The position numbers were made by a program, and so were the translations under genes. A DNA stretch of 41,266 nt from Hyphomicrobiales bacterium (lineage in GTDB: Bacteria > Pseudomonadota > Alphaproteobacteria > Rhizobiales > Methyloligellaceae): assembly GCA_021775575.1 (NCBI GenBank), contig JAJFHO010000011.1:1-41266 (forward strand), given 5' to 3'. The notes under the pieces were generated by a model, which was not told the origin of the DNA, made no database searches, and saw only the letters and a program-made list of their open reading frames with translations. Within the stretch, counting starts at the first letter, position 1; each line of letters begins with the position of its first letter. Below are positions 14,876 through 24,127 of the stretch, one piece after another.

Positions 14876-16495
14876 CTAGCCCTGATCGGCGAGGATCATG
14901 TCGGAGGCTTTCTCGGCGATCATGATTGCCGGCGCATTGGTGTTGCCTGAAACCAGCGTCGGCATGATCGAGGCATCCGCGACCCGGAGATTGGCAACCC
15001 CGTGCACGCGCAATCTCTCATCCACGACGGCTGCCGGGTCCGACCCCATCTTGCAGGTGCTGGTGGGGTGGTAGATGGTCTGTGCGATGTTGCGCGCCAT
15101 ATCCAGCAACTCGGCATCACTCTTCGCTTTGGCGCCTGGAACCTTTTCCTCGACAATGAAGCGGGACATCGCCTTCGTCTCGGTCAATTGGCGCGAAACA
15201 CGCATTCCCGCCACCGCAGTCTCCTGATCCAGCGTGGTCGAGAGATAGTTGGGGTGGATTTCGGGATAGACGTGCGGATCGGGTGAAACGATGTCGATAC
15301 GGCCCCGGCTTTCCGGCCGCAATTGGCAAACCGACATCGTAATCCCTGAGAAGGGGTGCATCTCTACACCCGGCTTGTCGGCGCTCAAAGGCTGGAAATG
15401 GAACTGAATGTCCGGGTTGTCCATTTCAGGACGTGTCTTGCAGAAAATGCAGACCTGGCTCGCCCCCATCGCCATGGCGCCACGGCGTGCTGCCACATAT
15501 TGGATGCCGATTAACATCCGGTGGAAGAAATTGTTGATTTCGTCGTTTAACGTCGGGACGTTGACCTCGTAAATCATGCGGATTTGGAGGTGATCCTGAA
15601 GGTTCCCGCCCACCCCCTGCAATTCGTGCCGCACGGGGATGTTCAGTCCCTGAAGCAGTTCGCCTGGACCGATGCCCGAAAGCTGGAGGACTTGCGGCGA
15701 TCCAATCGCACCAGCGGAGAGGATGACCTCGCCGCCGGGTTTCAGGGTTGCATGATGGGGGCGGCCCTTGACGGAGAAGGAGATGCCTTTCGCTTCGCGG
15801 GATGTGTCATCCCCGAACAGCAATCCTTCGACATGGGCATGGGTGATGATCTCTAGATTGTCGCGTTTGCGGGCCGGGCGGAGATACGCGACCGCAGAAG
15901 AACAGCGCAATCCGTTTCGGGCGGTCAGTTGAAAGTAACCGGCGCCTTCCTGAACCGCACCGTTAAAATCATCGTTTCTGGGGATGCCGATTTCCTCCGC
16001 GGCATCGATCAACCCTTTGCAAACATCCCGGTGAACCGGCATGTCTGATACCGAAAGCGGCCCATCGCCTCCGTGATACTCACTATCGCCCCGTTCCTGA
16101 TTTTCAGAGCGGATGAAATAGGGCAGGACATCATCGTAAGACCAGCCGGCATTCCCGAGCTGGCGCCAGAGATTATAGTCGTCATGCTGGCCGCGAATAT
16201 AGAGCAGCCCGTTGATTGAACTGGACCCGCCAAGCGTCTTGCCTCTGGGCCAGTCGATACTGCGCCCGTTCAATCCGGGATCGGGCTGGGTCTTGTAGGA
16301 CCAGTCGGTCTTCGGGTTGTGGAGTGTCTTGAAATAACCGACGGGTACATGAATCCAGGGATTGTTGTCCTTGCCTCCCGCCTCCAGCAGCAGAACCGTG
16401 TTCCGGCCGCCCGCGCTCAGCCTGTTTGCCAGGACGCATCCTGCCGATCCCGCGCCTGCGATGATGTAATCAAATTGCCCGACTGATTGGGTCAC
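14876..16495 (-). CDS. GMC-family FAD oxidoreductase (choline/alcohol dehydrogenase type)
   Basis: A 539-residue GMC oxidoreductase. Evidence: FAD loop FDYIIAGAGSAGCVLANRLS (8-27), LLLEAGG (35-41), GMC signature WPRGKTLGGSSSINGLLYIR, second signature GAIGSPQVLQLSGIGP, and the C-terminal catalytic pair in YHPTSTCKMG (His) and GNTNAPAIMIAEKASDMI (Asn). Enzymes of this type oxidise primary alcohols, from choline to polyethylene glycol, to aldehydes. The start is GTG at 16495-16493. It is divergent from the TRAP transporter genes and shares a palindrome-rich gap with them, which suggests co-regulation and a role in oxidising the transported compound. Its exact substrate is unknown, so betA is not assigned. 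Confidence 0.88.
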   Translation of the reverse strand: MTQSVGQFDYIIAGAGSAGCVLANRLSAGGRNTVLLLEAGGKDNNPWIHVPVGYFKTLHNPKTDWSYKTQPDPGLNGRSIDWPRGKTLGGSSSINGLLYIRGQHDDYNLWRQLGNAGWSYDDVLPYFIRSENQERGDSEYHGGDGPLSVSDMPVHRDVCKGLIDAAEEIGIPRNDDFNGAVQEGAGYFQLTARNGLRCSSAVAYLRPARKRDNLEIITHAHVEGLLFGDDTSREAKGISFSVKGRPHHATLKPGGEVILSAGAIGSPQVLQLSGIGPGELLQGLNIPVRHELQGVGGNLQDHLQIRMIYEVNVPTLNDEINNFFHRMLIGIQYVAARRGAMAMGASQVCIFCKTRPEMDNPDIQFHFQPLSADKPGVEMHPFSGITMSVCQLRPESRGRIDIVSPDPHVYPEIHPNYLSTTLDQETAVAGMRVSRQLTETKAMSRFIVEEKVPGAKAKSDAELLDMARNIAQTIYHPTSTCKMGSDPAAVVDERLRVHGVANLRVADASIMPTLVSGNTNAPAIMIAEKASDMILADQG

Positions 16496-16535
16496 TGTGA
16501 TTTTACCTGTTCGTGGTCTCGGATCTAAAAACCGC

Positions 16536-16549
16536 TGAAACCGATTTCA
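16536..16549. promoter_or_regulatory. TGAAA-CCGA-TTTCA palindrome upstream of the GMC gene
   Basis: A perfect inverted repeat with five-base arms lies 41-54 bp upstream of the GTG start of the GMC oxidoreductase. Its form (TGAAA-N4-TTTCA) resembles operators of IclR-type regulators, and an IclR gene lies at the end of the divergent TRAP operon. Confidence 0.4.
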
Positions 16550-16628
16550 TCTTTTAACGAAACAGGTTAGCGCGGCAAACAGCATTTCGCATACTGCCTG
16601 ATGCCGCTTCCTGCATGATTTCAATCTT

Positions 16629-16677
16629 GCCATACCAATTTAAATGTCGCAATAATGAAACGGTATGGCTCATTATT
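16629..16677. promoter_or_regulatory. Two interleaved inverted repeats upstream of dctP
   Basis: GCCATACC (16629-16636) and GGTATGGC (16662-16669) are perfect eight-base inverted arms 25 bp apart. AATAATG (16651-16657) and CATTATT (16671-16677) are perfect seven-base arms 13 bp apart, overlapping the first pair. The block ends 44 bp before the dctP start, where a promoter or operator is expected. Confidence 0.5.
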
Positions 16678-16721
16678 GATACACTTAAAAGTCACGAAAC
16701 TATCATCCCAGGGAGGAAATT

Positions 16722-17957
16722 ATGGTGCAAGTATCTGACAAGTTGCGGGGTATTTCCCGGCGCGATCTGCTGCGTCTGACGAAGCATTTCGGCGTCACAT
16801 CAACGCTTCTGGCGGCCGGCGGGCTGACCGGAGCGGTTTCGTTTTCGCGGCTCGCGGAAGCGGCCAATTCAACTTATGAGAAACGCTTCAAGACGCCGGC
16901 GAAGCACTCGCTGAAATTCGGTGCGGCAGGGTTCAACGAGCGTAACCTGCTGATCGAGCGGGCCGGCCCACTTCAGTTCATCAACGATCTGGAGGAGCGG
17001 TCAGAAGGTGCGATTCGCGTCGAGTTTATCGGCAACAATCAGATTTGCGGCCAGCTCAATTGCGTGAAAAAGACCCAGCAGGGCATCGTCGACTTCTATG
17101 CCGCTTCGACCCAGAATTCGGCCGGCGGCGCGCCCTATCTGAATGTGCTGGACTATGCGTTTATGTTCCCGTCCCGGGCGTCTCAGTATCACTTCCTGTA
17201 TCATCCGGGCAGCCAGAAAGTGCTGCGCGACCCGATGCGCAAGAAGCACAATATCGAGTTCCTGTTCAGCCATGCGGAACTGCGCGGGATCATGCTGGGC
17301 CTGAAATGGAAAGACAAACCTCTGGTCACGAGCGTCACGCAGCTCGCGGGCACCAAGAACCGCGTCACGGGCACGCAGCTCGGCCGTATCGCCATGAATC
17401 TCATGAAACTCAATCCGACCCCGATCGCCTGGTCAGAGACGCTTGACGGTCTCAAGCAGGGTCTGATCGACGGTGCCGAGACCTGGCCTTCGGCCGTGGC
17501 CTACGCCAATATGTCGCCGGTCGTGTCACAATGCGTGAACCTGGAGTTCTTCTGCGGTACCGAGCATACGGCGATGAGCTCAAAGGTGTTCGACAAGGTC
17601 GGTGGCCAATTGCAGGACGACATCATGGAGTCGGCCTATCTTACGCAGGTCCATGTGCAGGCTGCGCATGAAGCCTCGCTTGTCTACACCTGCGGCTTCT
17701 CATATCCGCAGCTTCCCAATACGATCTTTGCCAAAAACGGCACGCGCGTTGCCTGGATGAGCGAAGCGGCCAGAAAGGAAGCGGAAGAAATGTGCTCGCC
17801 CCAGCACCACCCGAAGGAATGGGAGCAATGGCGCGAGCGGATCAATGGCTGGTCCGGCGGGATGGACACCTACAAGTTTATCTCCGATATCGCCCGCGAA
17901 ATTCCAAAAGATACGCTGCCGGAGAATGTCGAACCCCGCCGTTGGTGGAAAAGCTAA
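16722..17957 (+). CDS. dctP: TRAP transporter substrate-binding protein (DctP family)
   Basis: A 411-residue periplasmic solute receptor for a TRAP transporter. The N-terminus carries a twin-arginine-like signal (SRRDLLRLTKHFG at residues 12-24, hydrophobic core, likely cut after AEA near residue 47). The mature part has the DctP-fold features INDLEERSEGAIRVEFIGN, TQQGIVDFYAAS, the ligand-loop region with Arg in TKNRVTGTQLGRIAMNLM, and AWSETLDGLKQGLIDGAETW. A strong ribosome site (GGGAGGAA) precedes ATG 16722. It is the first gene of the transporter operon and is followed by a hairpin before dctQ. The ligand is unknown; members bind organic acids, but alcohols, ketoacids and osmolytes are also known. 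Confidence 0.88.
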   Translation: MVQVSDKLRGISRRDLLRLTKHFGVTSTLLAAGGLTGAVSFSRLAEAANSTYEKRFKTPAKHSLKFGAAGFNERNLLIERAGPLQFINDLEERSEGAIRVEFIGNNQICGQLNCVKKTQQGIVDFYAASTQNSAGGAPYLNVLDYAFMFPSRASQYHFLYHPGSQKVLRDPMRKKHNIEFLFSHAELRGIMLGLKWKDKPLVTSVTQLAGTKNRVTGTQLGRIAMNLMKLNPTPIAWSETLDGLKQGLIDGAETWPSAVAYANMSPVVSQCVNLEFFCGTEHTAMSSKVFDKVGGQLQDDIMESAYLTQVHVQAAHEASLVYTCGFSYPQLPNTIFAKNGTRVAWMSEAARKEAEEMCSPQHHPKEWEQWRERINGWSGGMDTYKFISDIAREIPKDTLPENVEPRRWWKS

Positions 17958-17966
17958 AGATTACCG

Positions 17967-17998
17967 GGCGGGCCACGATGTGCTAATCATGGCCCGCC
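17967..17998 (+). terminator. Hairpin between dctP and dctQ
   Basis: GGCGGGCCA and TGGCCCGCC form a perfect nine-base stem with a 14-base loop, nine bases after the dctP stop. It lacks a T-run. It may stop part of the transcripts or protect the dctP mRNA end, so that more receptor than membrane protein is made. Confidence 0.6.
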
Positions 17999-18061
17999 TG
18001 CCTTTCGATCTGTTGTAGACTCCTGTTTGTTGCTACAAGGCAGTTTATTTTCGCGCGCTCA

Positions 18062-18075
18062 GTCAGATATCTGAC
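18062..18075. promoter_or_regulatory. 14-bp perfect palindrome before dctQ
   Basis: GTCAGATATCTGAC reads identically on both strands and lies 49-62 bp upstream of the dctQ start, within the 166-bp gap after dctP. It could be an operator for an internal promoter. A looser TTGTAG/CTACAA pair (18013-18018 and 18033-18038) lies just before it. Confidence 0.35.
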
Positions 18076-18123
18076 ATTGGGAGGAACACGCAGGCTGCTA
18101 TAAGACCGTTAGAGGAGGGGGCA

Positions 18124-18642
18124 ATGGCAGTTCTAAAGTGGCTCGATGAGAACATCGAGAAAATCATTATTCTCGTCAATTATGTGGCGATGGCGGCGAT
18201 CATCTTCGTTGAGGTCATTCGCCGCTTTCTGTTCAATGAACAGGCGGCATGGAGTTCGACGATACCGATCTACCTGTTCCTTTGGGTATGCTGGATCGGC
18301 TGTGCCTATAATGTAAAGATCCGGGCGCATCTGCGGTTCGACGAAGTGCGCCAGCGCCTGCCATATCCCGCCCAATTCGGATGTTTGCTGCTGGATTCCG
18401 CGCTGTGGATTATTTTTTCCGTGATCGTTCTAATCTACAGCGTCGAACAGGTGATGTTGTCCTATGATAATTTCGCGATCGTCCAGGGCACCGACGATGT
18501 GATGCAATGGTGGTTCTATACAGCCACTCCGATTGCCTTTTCGCTGCTAATCTATCGGGTTCTTGAGAATGTCTGGCGGGACGTCTCGGACTTCCGCAAG
18601 GGCGAGCCGCTGCTCATCAAAACCAATATCTTCGGCGACTGA
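18124..18642 (+). CDS. dctQ: TRAP transporter small permease (DctQ family)
   Basis: A 172-residue membrane protein with four predicted transmembrane helices: ILVNYVAMAAIIFVEVIRRF, TIPIYLFLWVCWIGCAY, FGCLLLDSALWIIFSVIVLI and WFYTATPIAFSLLIYRVLEN. This is the layout of the small DctQ subunit that joins DctM in the inner membrane. The phrase FLWVCWIGCAYNVKIRAHLRFD matches the conserved DctQ segment around helix 2-3. A good ribosome site (AGAGGAGGGG) precedes the ATG. It ends 12 bp before dctM. Confidence 0.88.
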   Translation: MAVLKWLDENIEKIIILVNYVAMAAIIFVEVIRRFLFNEQAAWSSTIPIYLFLWVCWIGCAYNVKIRAHLRFDEVRQRLPYPAQFGCLLLDSALWIIFSVIVLIYSVEQVMLSYDNFAIVQGTDDVMQWWFYTATPIAFSLLIYRVLENVWRDVSDFRKGEPLLIKTNIFGD

Positions 18643-18654
18643 GGGGCCAGGGCG

Positions 18655-20055
18655 ATGGAAAATACACTGGTTGTTCTTATCTCGCTCGGCGTCACGGCGT
18701 TCTTCGTGCTGGGCGTTCCGATTTTCCTGGTTATCGGTTTTTGGGTGATCGGCGTCAGCCTGGTGCTGGACTTCACCCTCGCCAATATCGGCGTTACCCT
18801 CTATGAGGGGCTCAACTTCTTCGGGCTTCTGGCGCTGCCTCTCTTCATCCTTACCGGGGATCTGATCAAGGGTGGAGGGATCGCCAAACGGCTCTCTGAT
18901 TTCGCCTATTCCTGTCTTGGATGGCTCAGGGGCGGTCTTGCGATGGCTTCGCTCGGCGCCTGCGGCTTGTTTGCCGCGATCTCGGGATCAAACTCCGCCA
19001 CGACGGCCACGATTGGGTCGATCATGCATCCGGAAATGACGGAAGGCGGCTATGATACGAACTTTGCGGCCGCGACCGTGGCGGCAGGCGGCACGGTCGG
19101 CATTATCATCCCGCCGAGCATTATTTTCATCGTTTACGGCTTCTTGCTGAATCTGTCGATCAGCGATCTGTTTGTCGGCGGGCTGTTGCCGGGCGTCCTC
19201 ATGGTGATCGCCATGCAGCTGGCGTGCTGGATCGTTTGCCAGATCAACGGCTGGGGGCATCTGATTTCCATCAACCTGATGCGTATTCTAAAGACCGGCA
19301 TTGGCGCCTGGCTTGGTTTCGGCGCCATCCTTCTCGTGATCTGGGGTATCTATTCCGGAAAATTCTCGCCGACCGAAGCCGCTGGCGTCACGGCTGGTTT
19401 TTGCGCAATTGTCGGCATTCTTTTCTATCCCATCTACCAGTTTCTGCACAAAGGCAAAGTCGCTGCCGGGCAAGGGAAGATCGAGGAATATAGCGACGAT
19501 ACAGGCTTCCTTGAACGGATCATCATTCCCGGCTTCCATATCAAGGAACTGCCGGACCTGATCATGAGGTCGGGACAGATCACCGGTCTGCTGGCTCCAT
19601 TGATTGCGGTCTCGGTTGTCATGCAGCAGATCCTCTCGCTGCTCGGCGCCAAGGCTTTTGTCACCGCCGCACTTGGCTCTCTGGGCGACTATTACGCCAT
19701 TCTGTTTGCCTGCATGGCGCTTGTTCTGGTTGCGGGCACGATATTGGAGAGCTTGCCAAACACGATCATTCTGGCTCCTATCCTGGCGCCGATCGCCGCC
19801 CAGACTGGCGTCGATCCAATCCATTTCGCGGTGGTCTTCCTAGTCGGTGACGCTATCGGCTTTATAACGCCGCCCTATGGCCTGAACCTTTATGTCGCAA
19901 GTGGTATTACGGGCATTCCCTATTTCCGATTGTTGAAGTACACGTTGCCCTACTTGTTCGCGCTACTGATCACTTGGCTGCTCATAGCGCTCGTTCCCGA
20001 GCTATCCACCATCTTGCTGGTGCATGAGGGTGCGGGCGTATTCCAGCATCAGTGA
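18655..20055 (+). CDS. dctM: TRAP transporter large permease (DctM family)
   Basis: A 466-residue membrane protein with about twelve to thirteen hydrophobic helices, typical of DctM, the ion-coupled transport subunit. Conserved stretches are FGLLALPLFILTGDLIKGGG, LGACGLFAAISGSNSATTAT, GGTVGIIIPPSIIFIVYGF, GKFSPTEAAGVTAGFCAIVG and GDAIGFITPPYGLNLYVASG. A cytoplasmic loop of about 50 residues (KGKVAAGQGKIEEYSDDTGF) in the middle is longer than in the shortest family members. It works with DctQ and DctP for sodium-driven uptake. Confidence 0.92.
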   Translation: MENTLVVLISLGVTAFFVLGVPIFLVIGFWVIGVSLVLDFTLANIGVTLYEGLNFFGLLALPLFILTGDLIKGGGIAKRLSDFAYSCLGWLRGGLAMASLGACGLFAAISGSNSATTATIGSIMHPEMTEGGYDTNFAAATVAAGGTVGIIIPPSIIFIVYGFLLNLSISDLFVGGLLPGVLMVIAMQLACWIVCQINGWGHLISINLMRILKTGIGAWLGFGAILLVIWGIYSGKFSPTEAAGVTAGFCAIVGILFYPIYQFLHKGKVAAGQGKIEEYSDDTGFLERIIIPGFHIKELPDLIMRSGQITGLLAPLIAVSVVMQQILSLLGAKAFVTAALGSLGDYYAILFACMALVLVAGTILESLPNTIILAPILAPIAAQTGVDPIHFAVVFLVGDAIGFITPPYGLNLYVASGITGIPYFRLLKYTLPYLFALLITWLLIALVPELSTILLVHEGAGVFQHQ

Positions 20056-20098
20056 CGGGCGGCACATTGACGGGTTTGGACGGCAGCAGAGGATTCCT

Positions 20099-20887
20099 GT
20101 GTCACGGCAATCGCGCTCCATAAGGGTCATCCAGATACTGGAAGCGGTCGCTGGCGCCGACCGGCCCATGCAGGTTGCCGACATTATGGACGCTTGCAAG
20201 CTGCCGAAGGCGACGGTTCACCGGATTTGCGGTCTGCTCCGGGAGCGCAACTATCTGCGCCCGTCAATCGCCGGGCGCGGAATGGTTCCCGGACCGGAGC
20301 TTCTTCGGCTGGCCCAGACCATTTTCGCCAACCAGTCCAACTATGCCCTGCGCCATGCCGTGCTCGAGTGGGTCGCCCGGGAGACGGGCGAGACCTGCAA
20401 TCTGGCGCGGCCCGAAGGGACTGCCATGGTCTATTGGGACCGCGTGGAGACGGAGTGGCCGCTGAAAGTGCAGATGCCAATCGGTTCGCGCGTGCCGCTC
20501 CATTGCTCCGCCAGCGGCAAGATGTATTTGTCCAGTTTGCCGCCGGCGCGGCGCGGGCTGCTTGTCAAGAAGCTGGATTTGGTTTCCAGAACGCCCAATT
20601 CGATTACCGATGTGGAATTGCTCGAAAGAGAGCTGGAGAACGTTGCCACGGCGCAGATGGCGACGGATGATCAAGAATTCTCCGAGAGCATGATCGCTGT
20701 CGCAGTCTCGGTAAGTGATCCCTCGGGGCGCCTGTTCGCGACACTCTCCATCCACGCCCCGGTCTTCCGCATGAAGCTGAAAGAGGCGGTAAAGCATGTT
20801 GATCTGTTGCGTGCCGCGGCGGCCGAGCTGGGTTCCGATATCAGATCGGTGCAAGAGTCCGGGATGCCCCCGCCATTCGGTTCGTGA
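20099..20887 (+). CDS. IclR-family transcriptional regulator
   Basis: A 262-residue IclR-type regulator. The N-terminal winged helix-turn-helix covers about residues 5-65 (SRSIRVIQILEAVAGADRPM, VADIMDACKLPKATVHRICG, LLRERNYLR) and the effector-binding domain follows (PIGSRVPLHCSASGKMYLS, then FSESMIAVAVSVSDPSGRLF). I chose GTG 20099, with AGAGGA five bases upstream; an alternative ATG at 20024 would overlap dctM by 32 bp and add 25 residues unlike the family. It is 43 bp downstream of dctM and probably cotranscribed with it, which makes it the likely local regulator of the TRAP, GMC and perhaps CoA operon genes. The ligand is unknown. Confidence 0.88.
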   Translation: MSRQSRSIRVIQILEAVAGADRPMQVADIMDACKLPKATVHRICGLLRERNYLRPSIAGRGMVPGPELLRLAQTIFANQSNYALRHAVLEWVARETGETCNLARPEGTAMVYWDRVETEWPLKVQMPIGSRVPLHCSASGKMYLSSLPPARRGLLVKKLDLVSRTPNSITDVELLERELENVATAQMATDDQEFSESMIAVAVSVSDPSGRLFATLSIHAPVFRMKLKEAVKHVDLLRAAAAELGSDIRSVQESGMPPPFGS

Positions 20888-20951
20888 TCGGGCCATGGAG
20901 TCCTGATACAAGGTCATCCCTCCAGCACGGTCGCGGACTGACGGGCGGCTT

Positions 20952-20972
20952 GGCGCTGATCGATCACGCGCC
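20952..20972. terminator. Hairpin at the convergent ends of the iclR and crotonase genes
   Basis: GGCGC and GCGCC arms enclose the perfect ten-base palindrome TGATCGATCA. It overlaps the crotonase stop codon and lies 65 bp after the iclR stop. It is a possible terminator without a T-run. Confidence 0.25.
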
Positions 20973-21758
20973 GGGATACCATTCCGGTTTTCGCTTTTGC
21001 AGGAAACTTTGCAAGCCTTCCACCGCCTCTTCACTCATGCGCTTCCTGGCGTGGATTTGCGCCATCTCTTCCAACTCGTTATCGGTAAATTCCAGCCCGG
21101 CCGATTTGAGCGCATTGGCTTTCGTGATGGCGAGTGCATCGGGGGGACAGTGAAGAAGCGCATCGATAATTGGTTCCGCCGTCTCATCCAGACGGCCCGG
21201 TGCGCAGACCTCGTCAACGAATCCGATCTCGAAAGCGCGCTTGGCGTCAAAGCGTTCGCCGGAGAGACTATAACGGCGCAACCGCCCGGGCCCGAGCCGT
21301 GAGAGCAGCTGCGGCACAATCGGCGTGGCGACCAGCCCCCAGCGTGCTTCGGTGATAGCGAATATTGTGTCTTCCTGCGCGATGATGATGTCACATGCCG
21401 ACGCGATGCCGGTACCGCCGCCGAAGCACCCGCCATGCACAAGCGCAATTGTCGGCTTGAGACATGTGGTCAGTCCATGCACTGCCGCGGTCGTCGCGCG
21501 CGACACTTCGAGGTTTTCATCAAAGCTCTTGCCGGCGCATTCCTGAATCCAGTTGAGATCGGCGCCGGCCTGGAAGTGGCGGCCATTGCCGCGAATGACG
21601 ATCACGCGCACCGCGTCGTCTTTCCCGAGCGTTTCCACGCCTTCGATCAATGCGTCGATTACGTCGCCGTTATAGGCGTTGTTCACCTCCGGGCGGTTGA
21701 GGCGAACGGTCGCGACACCGCGTGAGTCCAATTCAGTGATGACAATCTCCGCAGTCAT
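20964..21758 (-). CDS. Enoyl-CoA hydratase/isomerase family protein, LiuC/AtuE-like
   Basis: A 264-residue crotonase-fold protein. ATG 21758 has AAGGTGA upstream and lies five bases after the caiB stop; an in-frame TTG at 21767 is less likely. It shows RLNRPEVNNAYNGDVIDAL, the oxyanion-hole segment FQAGADLNWI, GGCFGGGTGIASACDIIIA and FAITEARWGL. The first catalytic Glu of classical hydratases (in GGGxELAxxCD) is glycine here, while the second (Glu in TEARWGL) is kept. That pattern and the following VATPIVPQLL recall the 3-methylglutaconyl/isohexenylglutaconyl-CoA hydratase group, so the substrate may be a branched or polar enoyl-CoA. Last gene of the five-gene CoA operon. Confidence 0.82.
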   Translation of the reverse strand: MTAEIVITELDSRGVATVRLNRPEVNNAYNGDVIDALIEGVETLGKDDAVRVIVIRGNGRHFQAGADLNWIQECAGKSFDENLEVSRATTAAVHGLTTCLKPTIALVHGGCFGGGTGIASACDIIIAQEDTIFAITEARWGLVATPIVPQLLSRLGPGRLRRYSLSGERFDAKRAFEIGFVDEVCAPGRLDETAEPIIDALLHCPPDALAITKANALKSAGLEFTDNELEEMAQIHARKRMSEEAVEGLQSFLQKRKPEWYPGA

Positions 21759-21763
21759 GGATC

Positions 21764-22960
21764 TCAAATCACCTTTGCGTTTCGCAGGACTTGCAGCCGA
21801 TCGGGGCCGTAGCCGATGCCCTGCAGGATTTCCGTCGTCTGCTGTCCCAGTTTCGGAGCCGGGTTGGCCGGCGTTTGCGATCCGCCGCTCAGGACCGGCG
21901 ACGCTATCATGCGATAATCACCATGGCCCTCAAGGCTCAGCGTCTGCACGCCACCGCGTTCGGCTACGAACGGATTGTCGAGCGCGGCGGCGATGTCATT
22001 GATCGGCGATGCCGGGACGCAGCCTGCAAAATGGTCCAGCCATTCAGAGGTGGTCTTTCTGGAGAGTTCCTTGTCCAGCATCTCCTGGATAAGATCTCGG
22101 TTCTCCAGCCTGTCCTTGAAGCGCAGGAATTGCGGGTCTTCGGCCCATTCGTCCTTGCCGATCGCATGGCACAGTGCGGGCCAGAATTTCTCCTTGTTGC
22201 ACATGATGAATATCCAGCCGTCCTTGCTGGTGTACAGCTGGCAGGGGGTCAGCGCGGGGTGCGCTGAACGCGCCAGGCGTTCCTGCACATGGCCCTCGTT
22301 CAGATACCAGATGGCGGGGTAGGCTGTGTTGCACAGCGCGATGTCGAACAGGCTCACATCCATATCGCGGCCGACCCCGCTCGCGCGCGCGCCGGTCAGT
22401 CCGGCCAGCAGCGCGTAGGCAAGCGCCAGGCCCGTCATCTGATCAACGACGGAGAGGCCGAAGCGCGCCGGCGGCGTATCCGGCTCGCCCGTCAGAGAAA
22501 AATATCCAGCCTCCGCCTGCATGAGATAGTCAAAGCCCGGCCAGTTCGCCCGCGACCCTTCACGGCCGTAAGCGGAGAGATGCGCGCAGACAATCTTCGG
22601 GTTCACAGCTTTGAGCGCCGCATATGTCAGCCCGAGCTTATCCGGCACGTCGCCGCGCAAGTTGGAGGCGACCGCATCGGCGCTTTTTACCAGATCGTGG
22701 AATACCTCGATTCCTTGCGGTTTGGAGAGATCAAGGCTCAGGCTTTTCTTGTTGCGATTATAGGCGTGGAAGAATTCTGAATCTTCCGGCGTGAAGAAGT
22801 AGGGTCCGACATCACGGGCAAAATCTCCACCGCTATTGGGGTTTTCGATCTTGATGACTTCAGCGCCCTGATCGGCCAGAAACAGGGTGCCAAACGGCCC
22901 TGCGCCATACTGTTCGACAGCCAGAACCCGAACGCCCTCAAGCGGAAGCGGTGCACTCAT
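21764..22960 (-). CDS. CaiB/BaiF (class III) CoA-transferase
   Basis: A 398-residue family III CoA-transferase, which moves CoA between acyl-CoA and a free carboxylic acid by way of an aspartyl-CoA anhydride. Visible: LPLEGVRVLAVEQYGAGPFG, LADQGAEVIKIENPNSGGDF, NRNKKSLSLDLSKPQGIEVF, WPGFDYLMQAEAGYFSLTGE and the catalytic Asp in LSVVDQMTG (D173). Length is normal. It starts three bases after the acyl-CoA dehydrogenase stop and ends five bases before the crotonase start, so it sits firmly in the operon. It probably activates the acid handled by the pathway; the CoA donor and acceptor are unknown. Confidence 0.88.
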   Translation of the reverse strand: MSAPLPLEGVRVLAVEQYGAGPFGTLFLADQGAEVIKIENPNSGGDFARDVGPYFFTPEDSEFFHAYNRNKKSLSLDLSKPQGIEVFHDLVKSADAVASNLRGDVPDKLGLTYAALKAVNPKIVCAHLSAYGREGSRANWPGFDYLMQAEAGYFSLTGEPDTPPARFGLSVVDQMTGLALAYALLAGLTGARASGVGRDMDVSLFDIALCNTAYPAIWYLNEGHVQERLARSAHPALTPCQLYTSKDGWIFIMCNKEKFWPALCHAIGKDEWAEDPQFLRFKDRLENRDLIQEMLDKELSRKTTSEWLDHFAGCVPASPINDIAAALDNPFVAERGGVQTLSLEGHGDYRMIASPVLSGGSQTPANPAPKLGQQTTEILQGIGYGPDRLQVLRNAKVI

Positions 22961-22963
22961 TTT

Positions 22964-24127
<1,164 letters not shown>

